From Colimorpha_A sp045593985 (GTDB lineage: Bacteria; Bacillota; Clostridia; Oscillospirales; CAG-272), in assembly GCA_045593985.1 (NCBI GenBank), contig JAZNXR010000077.1:1-32759 (forward strand): 32,759 bases of DNA, read 5' to 3'. This document shows positions 7,706 to 15,539 of this stretch, one piece after another. Position numbers and translations under genes: made by a program. The notes under the pieces are model-generated. The model saw nothing but the letters and a program-made list of their open reading frames with translations, did no database searches and had not been told where the DNA came from. The first letter of the stretch is position 1, and each line of letters begins with the position of its first letter.

Positions 7706-7734
7706 ATTATACAATTTTGCGTTCTTCATGTCAA
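7706..7734 (-). promoter_or_regulatory. Sigma-A promoter for aminopeptidase-mtaB operon
   Basis: On the minus strand TTGACA (7734-7729), 17-nt spacer, TATAAT (7711-7706): both hexamers are perfect. Predicted start near 7699. Confidence 0.9.
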
Positions 7735-7740
7735 TAGCGG

Positions 7741-7774
7741 GAAAAAAAGAAAAGTGCCGTTATCGGCACTTTTC
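7741..7774 (-). terminator. Intrinsic terminator after aspartate kinase
   Basis: Read on the minus strand: GAAAAGTGCCG / CGGCACTTTTC, 11 bp with a four-base loop, followed by TTTTTTTC. Located eight bases past the aspartate kinase stop. Confidence 0.9.
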
Positions 7775-7782
7775 ATAGCTTA

Positions 7783-9108
7783 TTACTGCTGAACAAATCT
7801 TGCGTAGATCGCGCGGATTGCTTCCTCGTAATCCTCCTCGTTTACGCCGAGGACGATGTTGATCTCGTCAGAGCCCTGGTCGATCATACGAATGTTTATG
7901 TCTGCTCTTGCGACGGCGTGACATACTCTTGCCGCCGTTCCTTTTGCCTTCGCCATATTGCGTCCGACGACTGCAATAAGCGCAAGGTTATCCTCGACCG
8001 AGATTGAATCGGGATCGACTGCGGTGCAGATATTGCTTATAACGAGATCCTTCATGGCTTCAAGCTCGGAGGTATTAACGACGACAGACATTGTGTCGAT
8101 ACCGGAGGGGAGATGCTCGAAGCTGAGGTCGCAGCTTTCAAGAACCTGAAGCACACGGCGTCCAAAGCCCTTTTCGCTGTTCATCATATCCTTTTCGATC
8201 GTTATAACGCTGAAGCCCTTTTTGCCGGCAATTCCTGTGATATAGCCTTTGCCGTCGGGAGGACAATGGGAAACGATCATCGTTCCCTTATCGTTCGGGA
8301 TATTGGTGTTCTTAATATTGATCGGAATTCCGGCTACGCGAACGGGGAAGATCGCATCCTCGTGAAGAACCGTCGCTCCCATGTAGGAAAGCTCACGAAG
8401 CTCACGGTAGGTTACCAGCTCAATGGGATTCGGATTTTCAACTATTCTCGGATCTGCCATAAGGAAGCCCGAAACGTCGGTCCAGTTTTCGTATATGCTT
8501 GACTGAGAAGCTCTTGCTACGATAGAGCCTGTGATATCCGAGCCGCCGCGAGAGAAGGTCTTTATCGTATCGTTGGGCATTACGCCGTAGAAGCCGGGGA
8601 TAACGGCGTATTCGTGGCGCTTGAGAACTGCGGAAAGCACGTCGTTCGTCTTTTCGTCGTCAAAGGTTCCGTTTTGGCGGAAGAAAATGACCTCGGATGC
8701 GTCAATGAAATCAAAGCCGAGGTAAGCGGCAAGAATCTTGCCGTTGAGGTATTCGCCTCTCGATGCGGCGTAGTCACGGCCGGTGCGGTGAATGAGCGCA
8801 CCCTCGATCACGTTATACTCATTTTCAAGAGAAAGATCAAGGCCAAGCTCGTTTATGATGCTGTCATAGCGCTCTCTTATCTTTCCGAATATTCCTTTTA
8901 TATCCTCGCCCTTTGATGCTGCTTCGTAGCAAGCATAGAGCATATCCGTTACCTTAGTATCCTCTTTGAATCGCTTTCCCGGCGCAGAGGGAACTACGTA
9001 ACGGCGGTCTTTATCAGAGAGAATAATGTCGCGAACCTTGCGGAATTGCTCCGCACTGGCAAGCGAGCTTCCTCCAAATTTTACTGTTTTAACGGTATTG
9101 TTACTCAC
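7783..9108 (-). CDS. Aspartate kinase
   Basis: Phosphorylates L-aspartate with ATP, the first step to lysine, threonine and methionine (and diaminopimelate for the wall). The N-terminal kinase domain has KFGGSSLA (residues 10-17), SRGGSDITGSIVA near 188-200 and WTDVSGFLMADPRI near 215-228. Two ACT regulatory domains fill about residues 310-441, giving the usual 441-residue monofunctional form. The sequence GKRFKEDTKVTDMLY after VVPSAPG is characteristic of a clostridial subgroup. GTG start at 9108 with AGGAGC six bases upstream. The leader is only ~45 nt, too short for a lysine riboswitch, so control is probably by feedback through the ACT domains. It stands alone with its own promoter and terminator. 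Confidence 0.97.
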   Translation of the reverse strand: MSNNTVKTVKFGGSSLASAEQFRKVRDIILSDKDRRYVVPSAPGKRFKEDTKVTDMLYACYEAASKGEDIKGIFGKIRERYDSIINELGLDLSLENEYNVIEGALIHRTGRDYAASRGEYLNGKILAAYLGFDFIDASEVIFFRQNGTFDDEKTNDVLSAVLKRHEYAVIPGFYGVMPNDTIKTFSRGGSDITGSIVARASQSSIYENWTDVSGFLMADPRIVENPNPIELVTYRELRELSYMGATVLHEDAIFPVRVAGIPINIKNTNIPNDKGTMIVSHCPPDGKGYITGIAGKKGFSVITIEKDMMNSEKGFGRRVLQVLESCDLSFEHLPSGIDTMSVVVNTSELEAMKDLVISNICTAVDPDSISVEDNLALIAVVGRNMAKAKGTAARVCHAVARADINIRMIDQGSDEINIVLGVNEEDYEEAIRAIYARFVQQ

Positions 9109-9159
9109 TTTATTGCTCCTGTTTTATATTTAAACTTTTCATTTGTCATATAATATACT

Positions 9160-9188
9160 ATTATATTGAAAAAAAGCGGTTTTGTCAA
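9160..9188 (-). promoter_or_regulatory. Sigma-A promoter for aspartate kinase
   Basis: Minus strand TTGACA (9188-9183), 17-nt spacer, TATAAT (9165-9160): perfect hexamers. The leader is ~45 nt. Confidence 0.9.
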
Positions 9189-9302
9189 CCGCGATAATGA
9201 CAAAATGCGATTTGTAATTATGCCAAATTGTGTAGATAATGCGAATAAAAGAGCGATGTTGGGTTGAAATACAAATAACTGCATAAAAATAGGCTGATTT
9301 TA

Positions 9303-9331
9303 TTGACAATTTTGTTTCACTATGATAAAAT
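9303..9331 (+). promoter_or_regulatory. Sigma-A promoter for SGNH hydrolase and 1-phosphofructokinase
   Basis: TTGACA (9303-9308), 17-nt spacer, TAAAAT (9326-9331). Divergent from the aspartate kinase promoter; the ~115 bases between them show no further feature I can support. Confidence 0.85.
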
Positions 9332-9396
9332 ATCCTATATTGGTGTGGCTTTATTTTCGTATTCGTATAATCGTTTTTGCACAATGAGGTATGATT

Positions 9397-10062
9397 ATGC
9401 AGGTATTGTTTATAGGAAACAGCTTTACGTATTTTAACGATATGCCTTATACCTTTCTCAACATGGCGAAGACCGTCGATTCTGACTCGCGTGTTGAGTC
9501 GGTTGCGTACGGCGGTTATTCTTTGTCGCAGTATTGCGACGAGATGACCGAGGTGGGCAGACTGGTTATCAGTAAGATCGTGTCTTGCGAATGGGACTAT
9601 GTCGTTCTTCAGGAGCAGAGCTTGCTTCCCTGTACCGACGAGGACGGCTTTGTTAGCGCGGTTAAGCGCCTTTCCCAGATTATTTCGCAGGTCGGCGCAA
9701 AGGTCATACTGTATCAGACCTGGGCTTATGCCGAGGACGGTGAAAAGCTTGCAAGCACCGGAATGAGCTATACCGAAATGGCTTCAAGGCTTAAAAAGGC
9801 GTATGACAGAGCCGCTTCCGAGAGTGGGGCAACGGTTGCTCCCGTCGGAGAAATGTTCGGTCAAATAAAGAGCTCCGATTACATAACGAGATTGATAAAC
9901 GCAAATGACGGATATCATCCGTCAAGCACGGGAAGCTATCTTGCCGCTTGCGTTATCTTTAAAACGATAACGGGAAAAAGCACGATAGGCTTGCCGTGTC
10001 CGTCAAATGTATCTCTGTACAACCTTTCGGTGGTTCAAAAGCTGACCGATTCCAATCTTTAA
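9397..10062 (+). CDS. SGNH/GDSL-like hydrolase (DUF4886-like)
   Basis: Predicted esterase-type hydrolase of 221 residues. The N-terminal strand leads into FIGNSFT, block I with nucleophile S9. WDYVVLQEQSLLP follows at about 66-78, and the C-terminal D171-GY-H174-P motif supplies the catalytic Asp and His. No signal peptide or TM segment is seen, so it is probably cytoplasmic. I chose ATG 9397, six bases after GAGGT; an in-frame ATG at 9391 touches the ribosome site and is less likely. It is 17 bases from the phosphofructokinase gene, likely in one operon. The natural substrate cannot be told from sequence; related proteins deacylate sugars or small esters. Confidence 0.85.
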   Translation: MQVLFIGNSFTYFNDMPYTFLNMAKTVDSDSRVESVAYGGYSLSQYCDEMTEVGRLVISKIVSCEWDYVVLQEQSLLPCTDEDGFVSAVKRLSQIISQVGAKVILYQTWAYAEDGEKLASTGMSYTEMASRLKKAYDRAASESGATVAPVGEMFGQIKSSDYITRLINANDGYHPSSTGSYLAACVIFKTITGKSTIGLPCPSNVSLYNLSVVQKLTDSNL

Positions 10063-10079
10063 TTTAAGAGGATTGTCCT

Positions 10080-11009
10080 ATGAAAATTTTTACCATCACA
10101 CTTAACCCCGTTTATGACATATTCTATAACGTTCCTAACCTAAAGCGAAATGAGGAAAATCAGGCGTCGAGCGTTACCGTTTTTACCGGTGGTAAGGGCG
10201 TAAACGTATCCCGTGCGCTGCTTGGCTGCGGATTTGACACGAGAGCTTATCTTCTTCTCGGTCACGAAAACTGCCAGCCCTTTATCGAAGGCATGACGGC
10301 TGCTCAGATCCCGACTCGCCTGTTCTATACGGAAGGCAGAATGAGAGAAAACGTAACTCTTATCGACGGCGGCGGAAACGAAACGAGAATTGTCATGAAC
10401 AACTTCTCGGCAAACCCCGAAACGCTTGACTATATCCTCGCAACGCTTAAGAAGGAAGCTACTCCCGAAGATATAATTGCTTGCTGCGGACGCTTCCCCG
10501 AGGGAATTCCGATTGAATATACCGTGAAATTCGTTGAGGAGCTTAAGACCATAACCGATATGGTTGCCCTTGATACGAAGTCGATAGGTCTTGCGGACGT
10601 GTTAAAGATCGCGCCTTGGTTTATCAAGCCGAATGAAAAGGAAATTCAGGCGCTCGTTGGATATCCCTGCCACGAAAAGGACGTTGCTATTAAGGCGGCA
10701 AGCGAGCTTCACAACAGAGGAATCAAGCACGTTCTGATCTCCATGGGCAACCGTGGCGCAGTATACTGCGGCGAGCTTGGAAAATGTACCGTTGAGCTTC
10801 CGACGATAACGAGTCTTTCGACCGTTGGCGCAGGAGACAGCACGGTAGCGGGCTTTATTGCAGGCTATGCTGAAAATCCGACTCTTGAGCATTGCGTAAA
10901 GATGGCGTGTGCTTACGGAACGGCTTGCTGTCTTGAGCCGGGAACGAATCCCCCCGTTCGTGACAAGATCGCTCTTATGTACGATCTTATTACGATCACC
11001 GAAAAATAA
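10080..11009 (+). CDS. PfkB-family kinase, probable 1-phosphofructokinase
   Basis: Sugar-phosphate kinase of the PfkB/ribokinase family, probably converting fructose 1-phosphate to fructose 1,6-bisphosphate (FruK/LacC subgroup). The features are ITLNPVYDI at the N-terminus, FTGGKGVNVSRAL (about 35-47, substrate site) and the catalytic GAGDS with base D253 (signature STVGAGDSTVAGF). The 309-residue length is standard. No fructose PTS or FruR regulator is adjacent, so tagatose 6-phosphate kinase activity cannot be excluded. The start has AGAGGA upstream. It follows the SGNH hydrolase gene by 17 bases and ends at a strong terminator. Confidence 0.88.
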   Translation: MKIFTITLNPVYDIFYNVPNLKRNEENQASSVTVFTGGKGVNVSRALLGCGFDTRAYLLLGHENCQPFIEGMTAAQIPTRLFYTEGRMRENVTLIDGGGNETRIVMNNFSANPETLDYILATLKKEATPEDIIACCGRFPEGIPIEYTVKFVEELKTITDMVALDTKSIGLADVLKIAPWFIKPNEKEIQALVGYPCHEKDVAIKAASELHNRGIKHVLISMGNRGAVYCGELGKCTVELPTITSLSTVGAGDSTVAGFIAGYAENPTLEHCVKMACAYGTACCLEPGTNPPVRDKIALMYDLITITEK

Positions 11010-11013
11010 TATA

Positions 11014-11043
11014 AAAACCGACGGGAAACCGTCGGTTTTCCTT
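11014..11043 (+). terminator. Intrinsic terminator after 1-phosphofructokinase
   Basis: AAAACCGACGG / CCGTCGGTTTT, perfect 11-bp stem with a GAAA tetraloop, then TCCTTTTG. Confidence 0.9.
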
Positions 11044-11064
11044 TTGCGATATTTTTATCTTGCT

Positions 11065-11093
11065 GAATAAAACGATTAAAGTCGGCAAGAATA
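11065..11093 (+). promoter_or_regulatory. Sigma-F-like sporulation promoter (tentative)
   Basis: GGCAAGAATA (11084-11093) fits the published sigma-F -10 pattern GGNRANAHTN at every fixed position. GAATA (11065-11069), 14 nt upstream, resembles the -35 GYWTA. No good sigma-A promoter is visible in this gap. In Bacillus spoIIQ is sigma-F dependent, which agrees with the downstream gene. The match is short and could be chance. Confidence 0.4.
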
Positions 11094-11132
11094 ACGGTAG
11101 GGCAAAAAATATCTTGAAAGGAAGATTTTAAA

Positions 11133-11849
11133 GTGAATTACAGTCAAAAAAGAACCCTTATTGGGCGAGTTCTCTACATTGGACTTACCCTTATGGCGGT
11201 AACAATACTTTGTGTTACCGTTTATACCTTCTTTGGAAGCTCAAAGGAGGCATCAAAATCGAAGCTTCCTCTGCCTACGGGCGAGCAGCTTCCGTCTCCG
11301 ACGCCGAGCGACAGACCTATTATAACCGAGCCGCCGCTTCAAACCGAGCCGCCTGCGACCGACGATACACCGACGGCAAAGCCTGAAAAGGATTGGACAA
11401 GCGAAACGCTTTTAATGCCGGTAGACGGTACGGTAATCAAGGAGCACGACCTTCTTTCTGCGGTTTATTCCGCAACGATGAATGATTACCGAGTTCACTG
11501 CGGTCTTGATATTGAAGGCGAGCTTGGAAGCGAGGTCGTTTCGATCGCTGACGGAGTTATAACGGAAGTCGGAAACGATCCCTTTATGGGAGTTGCCGTT
11601 ACTATTGACCATGGAGACGGATTGGTTTCGATTTATAAAAATCTTTCTTCGGAGCTTGCAAGCGGAATCAAGGTCGGTAAGGAAATTGCTGCCGGTGACG
11701 TTATTGGAAGCATTGGCGAAAGCGCAATAATCGAAATTGCCGACGAGCCGCATCTTCACTTTGAGCTTGTCTTAAAGGGCGAGCCTGTCGATCCTTGTGA
11801 GCTTCTCGATATTGAGAAAAACACCTCGACAGAGGGCGAAAGCAAATAA
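11133..11849 (+). CDS. SpoIIQ-like membrane-anchored M23 (LytM) endopeptidase
   Basis: Single-pass membrane protein of 238 residues: a short cytoplasmic N-terminus, TM helix at about 13-34, a Pro/Thr/Ser-rich linker to residue 88, then an M23 peptidase domain. Zn-site residues are intact: H122-x3-D126 (HCGLDI) and H207-x-H209 (HLHFEL). The segments SATMNDYRVHCGLDI and ADEPHLHFEL resemble SpoIIQ, the forespore protein that bridges to SpoIIIAH in the mother cell during engulfment. Clostridial SpoIIQ, unlike that of Bacillus, usually keeps the metal ligands. A sigma-F-like promoter supports this. SpoIIIAH is not in the window, so a vegetative wall hydrolase remains possible. GTG start with AAGGAAG upstream. 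Confidence 0.8.
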   Translation: MNYSQKRTLIGRVLYIGLTLMAVTILCVTVYTFFGSSKEASKSKLPLPTGEQLPSPTPSDRPIITEPPLQTEPPATDDTPTAKPEKDWTSETLLMPVDGTVIKEHDLLSAVYSATMNDYRVHCGLDIEGELGSEVVSIADGVITEVGNDPFMGVAVTIDHGDGLVSIYKNLSSELASGIKVGKEIAAGDVIGSIGESAIIEIADEPHLHFELVLKGEPVDPCELLDIEKNTSTEGESK

Positions 11850-11850
11850 A

Positions 11851-11886
11851 AAAGACTGCCTCCAAACGGAGGCGGTCTTTTTTTAT
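11851..11886. terminator. Bidirectional terminator between convergent genes
   Basis: AAAGACTGCCTCC / GGAGGCGGTCTTT (one G-U) with an AAAC loop, then TTTTTATT. The A-tract on the left allows use by the LTA-synthase-like gene on the minus strand. Confidence 0.9.
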
Positions 11887-13928
11887 TATTCTTGTTCTTC
11901 GGGTGTCTTTTCGCTGTAAATAAAATTATCGGTTGAGCTGAGTGCGGGAGTAAATATGTCTGCCATTTGTGCGACTTTAATCTTATCACCGTTATTAAGA
12001 TCAACGCCCGAAAGAATGAGGGTGTCATCATCAATAAACTCGGTTGTCTCACTCGTTCCGTTTACGTAAATCCGGCTCGCCTGTGTGAAGCCGGTTCCCT
12101 TGACGTAGATATGCTCGCCGAATACGTAAATGTCGGTAATCGTTATATCAATTACGCCGAATTTGACCTTTGTTGCTTTGTACGGAACCTTTCCGCCATA
12201 GGTGTTCTTTGCGTTATCCTCTACGATATCGTATTGCAGGCAATGCAGATAATGCTGATAGTCACCTTCGGAAAGCTCTGCACGCTTCTGGTGGAGCTTC
12301 GTGAAGTATCCGCCATCAAATCCGAGAAGGCTGAATATCTCAGAGTGGAGCTGATAAGAGGTGAGGTTTTTATCATCCTCTTCCGCGCCGTCGGTGCGGT
12401 AGATGACGTATTCGGTGTCGTAAAGAGTCATGCCGTTTGGCAGCCAGTTTTCTTCAAAGCCGAGATTGGGGATATGGTCACTATAGAATACGATAACCGT
12501 TTCTTCGCCGTTTTCCTCCGAGAACTCCTCTACGCTTTCGATAAGGTCGCCGATAAATTCATCGGTATCATGAAGCTGGTTAGCGTAATAGGTGTAGGAG
12601 TGGCTGTTTGCGTTTGAGGGAAGCGAGGTTGCCCTGATCCTTTCGATGTCCTCGCCTTCATAGGAAGCAATCGGATATTTTCCGTGTCCCTGTACGGTGA
12701 TGCACTGAACAAAGTCAACTCCTTCAGTTGACATTAAGGCCTCTATTACGTTCTTGGTAAGAACCGAGTCCTTTTCCCAGTGTGCGAGATTTTCGCCGTG
12801 AAGATTCATATATTCCTTGGATGTGAAGGTGTCGAATCCAAGCGAGGAAAATGCCTTGTGTCTGTCGTAGAAGGTTGCCTTATAATTATGTACTGCGTGG
12901 CTGGAATAGCCGTACTTCTTGAGAAGATGCGGTACGCTTTCCGTCGTGTGCTCCAAAAGGAAGGTTCTGTAAGGATATTCGCCCGGCTGGAAATTCAGCA
13001 CCGACATTCCGGTAAGAATCTCAAATTCGGTGTTTACGGTTCCGGCGCCTATTGAAGGGACTGTGAGAATTCCGGAGGAGCAGCTGTTTTTCAGCTCCGT
13101 GAATATCGGGCAGGGATCCTCGGAAAATTCAAAGCCCGAAAGAAGCTTGAGATCATAGAAGGATTCGAGCTGAACGAAGATGATGTTAGGAGTCTTTTCC
13201 GGCTGAGCAAAGCCGCTGTTTCCGTTATCTAAAAAGCTGATTACATCATCAATGTTATCCTCATATTCCTTCGGCTTAGATACGCCGTGGTCGAAGCTGA
13301 TGCTGAAGCAAAGGTTGAAGCCGCAATCCTCGTATGCATTGCGGAGGGAGGAGAAGTGGTCGGGAATTATGCCGATTAGCGATCCGCCGCCGATAAAGAC
13401 GGTAGCAACAATAACTATAACAAGCAGGGTAATTACTGCGCGGGTATAATTTATCTTGATCTTCTTTGCCTTAAACCAAGCAACAATAACGCTGACTATT
13501 GCGCCGAAAAGGAGCGCAAAGCATGCAATAAGCCCAACCCAGCCGAGATAAACGGGGAGAATCGGGAAAATGCTCAACACGAGCGAAAAGTCCATTGCCG
13601 AGAATGGGCTGATTCGGAAGAAAAGCACAATAAAGTTCGTAAGTCCGAGTCCAAACCAAACAACCGAAATCGTTGCCAGCCAATAATTACGCTTCTTTGA
13701 TAAGAGCGCAGGGGCAAGCGTCAGCGCAATTATCGACATGTTTATCAAGAAAAGAAGCGGCTTTGTAAATTCAAATACAACCGCTTCCCATACGGAATGT
13801 CGGTTAAACGATTCGTTTATAAAGGTAAGAGAATAGGAAAGCACGAAAATGAGCGTGGCGGGATGCTCTATCAAATAGAGGTATGCTTTTTTTAAATAAT
13901 TTGGCTTTTTAGCCTTTTCCTCTGTCAT
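11886..13928 (-). CDS. LTA synthase family sulfatase with extra C-terminal domain
   Basis: Membrane phosphoglycerol transferase of the LtaS family, expected to transfer glycerol phosphate from phosphatidylglycerol to a surface polymer. Five TM helices lie in residues 20-185. The extracellular sulfatase-fold domain begins near 245, with metal ligands E255 (QLESF), catalytic T297 (GAGTVNTEF), and D484-H485 (YSDHIP); H415 lies in the QGHGKYP loop. The protein has 680 residues, slightly longer than typical (~650). Residues ~590-672 form a beta-rich module (VKGTGFTQASRIYVNGT, DDTLILSGVDL) resembling an IPT/TIG immunoglobulin-like fold, unusual in this family. GGAGA precedes the ATG. It has its own promoter and no glycolipid-synthesis genes nearby. 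Confidence 0.9.
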   Translation of the reverse strand: MTEEKAKKPNYLKKAYLYLIEHPATLIFVLSYSLTFINESFNRHSVWEAVVFEFTKPLLFLINMSIIALTLAPALLSKKRNYWLATISVVWFGLGLTNFIVLFFRISPFSAMDFSLVLSIFPILPVYLGWVGLIACFALLFGAIVSVIVAWFKAKKIKINYTRAVITLLVIVIVATVFIGGGSLIGIIPDHFSSLRNAYEDCGFNLCFSISFDHGVSKPKEYEDNIDDVISFLDNGNSGFAQPEKTPNIIFVQLESFYDLKLLSGFEFSEDPCPIFTELKNSCSSGILTVPSIGAGTVNTEFEILTGMSVLNFQPGEYPYRTFLLEHTTESVPHLLKKYGYSSHAVHNYKATFYDRHKAFSSLGFDTFTSKEYMNLHGENLAHWEKDSVLTKNVIEALMSTEGVDFVQCITVQGHGKYPIASYEGEDIERIRATSLPSNANSHSYTYYANQLHDTDEFIGDLIESVEEFSEENGEETVIVFYSDHIPNLGFEENWLPNGMTLYDTEYVIYRTDGAEEDDKNLTSYQLHSEIFSLLGFDGGYFTKLHQKRAELSEGDYQHYLHCLQYDIVEDNAKNTYGGKVPYKATKVKFGVIDITITDIYVFGEHIYVKGTGFTQASRIYVNGTSETTEFIDDDTLILSGVDLNNGDKIKVAQMADIFTPALSSTDNFIYSEKTPEEQE

Positions 13929-13964
13929 ATTTGTCTCCGTACAAATTTAAAGTAATACAGAAAA

Positions 13965-13993
13965 ATTATATCACAAATGAGCGAGGTTGTCAA
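13965..13993 (-). promoter_or_regulatory. Sigma-A promoter for the LTA synthase-like gene
   Basis: Minus strand TTGACA (13993-13988), 17-nt spacer, TATAAT (13970-13965): perfect hexamers. The -35 overlaps the stop codon of the upstream dehydrogenase gene. Confidence 0.88.
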
Positions 13994-14874
13994 TTTTCAA
14001 TATACATTTTTCGACAGGCACGTTCTGCCTCCGAATAAATCAACTCAATTTCGTCATTTTTGCAGGTTTTCAGCACCTTTTTTGAAGGATATCCCCAAAT
14101 GTTAAAGACAGAAGGTCCGATCCAGGTGTTTTTTTCGGTCGCTTCGAAAACGCCGCGAAGAAGGGAGAGTGCCGCCTTTTTCGGCTTCATAAAGATTATC
14201 TTCATCGGGTGCTTGATTATTGCGAAAATGATCTTGGGATAGTGCGCGGTTATGTTCGTGAAGGTAATTCCCGGATGAACTATCGAGAGGGTAGCATCTC
14301 TTTCGTTTTCAAAAAGGGAATAGAGGGAAAACATCAGAAACCGTTTTGCGTTCCCGTAAAGCTTGCTTGACGCCTTTCGTGTCTTAAAGTCGATATCGTT
14401 TATGTCTGACTTTGAATAATTATGCGCAATGCTTCCGACGGCAACGACTCTGCCTTTTTTTGAACGAAGCGTCGGCAAAAGCTCTTTTATCATGTAATAG
14501 GGAGAGAGAAAATTTATCTGAAAAACATTTCCGTAGCCCGTGTCGCAGATTTCTCTCGGTATGCTGTATGCGCCTGCATTGTGAATGAAAATATCAGGCT
14601 CTGCCTTTATAAGCTCGGCAGTTGCCTTGATAACCGAATCACGGCTTTGCAGGTCACACTGTATGAGCGAAACAGTAGCTCCGTAATTATCACGAAGCTC
14701 CTTTGCGTGCGCTTCGGAGCGAGCAGGGCTTCTGTCAACGAGAATAAGACGCGCGCCAAGCTGAGCCAAATAAGAACACAGCTCTTTGCCGAGGCCGCCT
14801 GTCGAGCCTGTGATCGCAACCGTCTTACCGAGAAGAGATTTCGTATTGTTTTTTAACCATTTATCAATCTTCAT
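13990..14874 (-). CDS. Short-chain dehydrogenase/reductase (SDR)
   Basis: NAD(P)-dependent oxidoreductase of 294 residues with a Rossmann fold. The cofactor motif TGSTGGLG is at 22-29, structural NAG at 99-101, and the catalytic set is S148 and Y173-x3-K177 (YGNAK). The layout resembles the retinol-dehydrogenase/WWOX-like SDR group. The C-terminal part is longer than in classical 250-residue SDRs and contains basic, possibly membrane-associated, helices (KIIFAIIKHPMKIIF). It lies 40 bases after the tail-anchored protein gene and has no convincing promoter of its own, so it is probably co-transcribed. Substrate unknown. Confidence 0.88.
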   Translation of the reverse strand: MKIDKWLKNNTKSLLGKTVAITGSTGGLGKELCSYLAQLGARLILVDRSPARSEAHAKELRDNYGATVSLIQCDLQSRDSVIKATAELIKAEPDIFIHNAGAYSIPREICDTGYGNVFQINFLSPYYMIKELLPTLRSKKGRVVAVGSIAHNYSKSDINDIDFKTRKASSKLYGNAKRFLMFSLYSLFENERDATLSIVHPGITFTNITAHYPKIIFAIIKHPMKIIFMKPKKAALSLLRGVFEATEKNTWIGPSVFNIWGYPSKKVLKTCKNDEIELIYSEAERACRKMYIEN

Positions 14875-14900
14875 AATCTGCCTCTTGAATTATAATACAA

Positions 14901-14930
14901 TCGCAAGCTGCTTTTATACACAGCTTGCGA
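14901..14930 (-). terminator. Hairpin at the end of the tail-anchored protein gene
   Basis: TCGCAAGCTG / CAGCTTGCGA, perfect 10-bp stem with a 10-nt loop containing the stop codon. The downstream minus-strand sequence TTGTATTATAATT is only weakly U-rich. It is therefore a poor terminator and more likely causes partial termination or protects the mRNA before the dehydrogenase gene. Confidence 0.5.
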
Positions 14931-15462
14931 TAATTGCGACGGTGACTCCGATAAGGAGCAGAATTGCCGCAAGAGCGTTAATAAAGTCGATACGAGGCTT
15001 TATGACCGTATCTTCCTGCTTAGGCTCTGTCGGGGTTGGCTTCTTTTTTCTCGGCTTTGTCGGCTTTTTCGGTGTAGGATCGGGATCATCCGTCCGATCT
15101 TCCGCTTCCTTTTTTGTTTTCGGCGGCTTTTTTAAGCTTTCTTCTTCTCGTCTGTCGAAGTTATAAAGAACGGTGAGGGGATCCTCCTCCGCCATAATTC
15201 TATCCTGAAACTGCATTACCCAGCTTGTGTCGGAGGGAGAGCAGATGTCCTCCTCCTTAATTCCGTCCTCGTGGGCGATTTTGTTGCGAAGATAGCGCAT
15301 GCTTTTCAGCCTCTTATAGTCACGGTCCCAGTCGGCGACTATCATTCTTCCGCGCTCCTCGCGCTCCATTCGCTCTATATATTCCGTTACGCCGTTTTCG
15401 CTTTCGAGGATATCCTTGCAAAGACGGTCGAGCGCCTTATATTCGTCAAAAAAGTTTCCCAT
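14914..15462 (-). CDS. Tail-anchored protein with HEPN-like RNxxAH motif, unknown function
   Basis: Uncharacterised 182-residue protein. The N-terminal ~110 residues are helical and highly charged and contain YLRNKIAHEDG; R59-N-K-I-A-H64 matches the RNxxxH (Rx4-6H) motif of HEPN domains. A Lys/Pro/Thr/Asp-rich linker runs from about 111 to 155 (TPKKPTKPRKKKPTPT). A single hydrophobic helix (about 160-180) ends the protein, so it is tail-anchored with the bulk in the cytoplasm. In HEPN ribonucleases R and H are catalytic, but many HEPN-like proteins only bind RNA or nucleotides. There is no MNT partner beside it. GGAG precedes the ATG and a perfect promoter drives it. Confidence 0.75.
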   Translation of the reverse strand: MGNFFDEYKALDRLCKDILESENGVTEYIERMEREERGRMIVADWDRDYKRLKSMRYLRNKIAHEDGIKEEDICSPSDTSWVMQFQDRIMAEEDPLTVLYNFDRREEESLKKPPKTKKEAEDRTDDPDPTPKKPTKPRKKKPTPTEPKQEDTVIKPRIDFINALAAILLLIGVTVAIIASCV

Positions 15463-15492
15463 TTTATCTCCAAAGAATAATTTTACCTCATA

Positions 15493-15521
15493 ATTATAGC
15501 TGAAAAATGCCTCTCTGTCAA
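15493..15521 (-). promoter_or_regulatory. Sigma-A promoter for the tail-anchored protein and SDR
   Basis: Minus strand TTGACA (15521-15516), 17-nt spacer, TATAAT (15498-15493): perfect hexamers. Divergent from the promoter of the flavoprotein operon. Confidence 0.9.
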
Positions 15522-15539
15522 GAAAAGTCGGGTAAACTA

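Noticed and set aside
6778..7737. 319-codon plus-strand frame opposite the M29 aminopeptidase
   Set aside because: Antisense shadow of a well-supported gene.
9109..9160. Lysine riboswitch before aspartate kinase
   Set aside because: The leader is about 45 nt, far too short, and no terminator lies in it.
9139..9384. 81-codon minus-strand frame in the aspartate kinase/SGNH gap
   Set aside because: It runs across two divergent consensus promoters and has no ribosome site.
14889..14911. Separate promoter for the SDR gene
   Set aside because: TATAAT is present on the minus strand, but no acceptable -35 lies 16-18 nt upstream.
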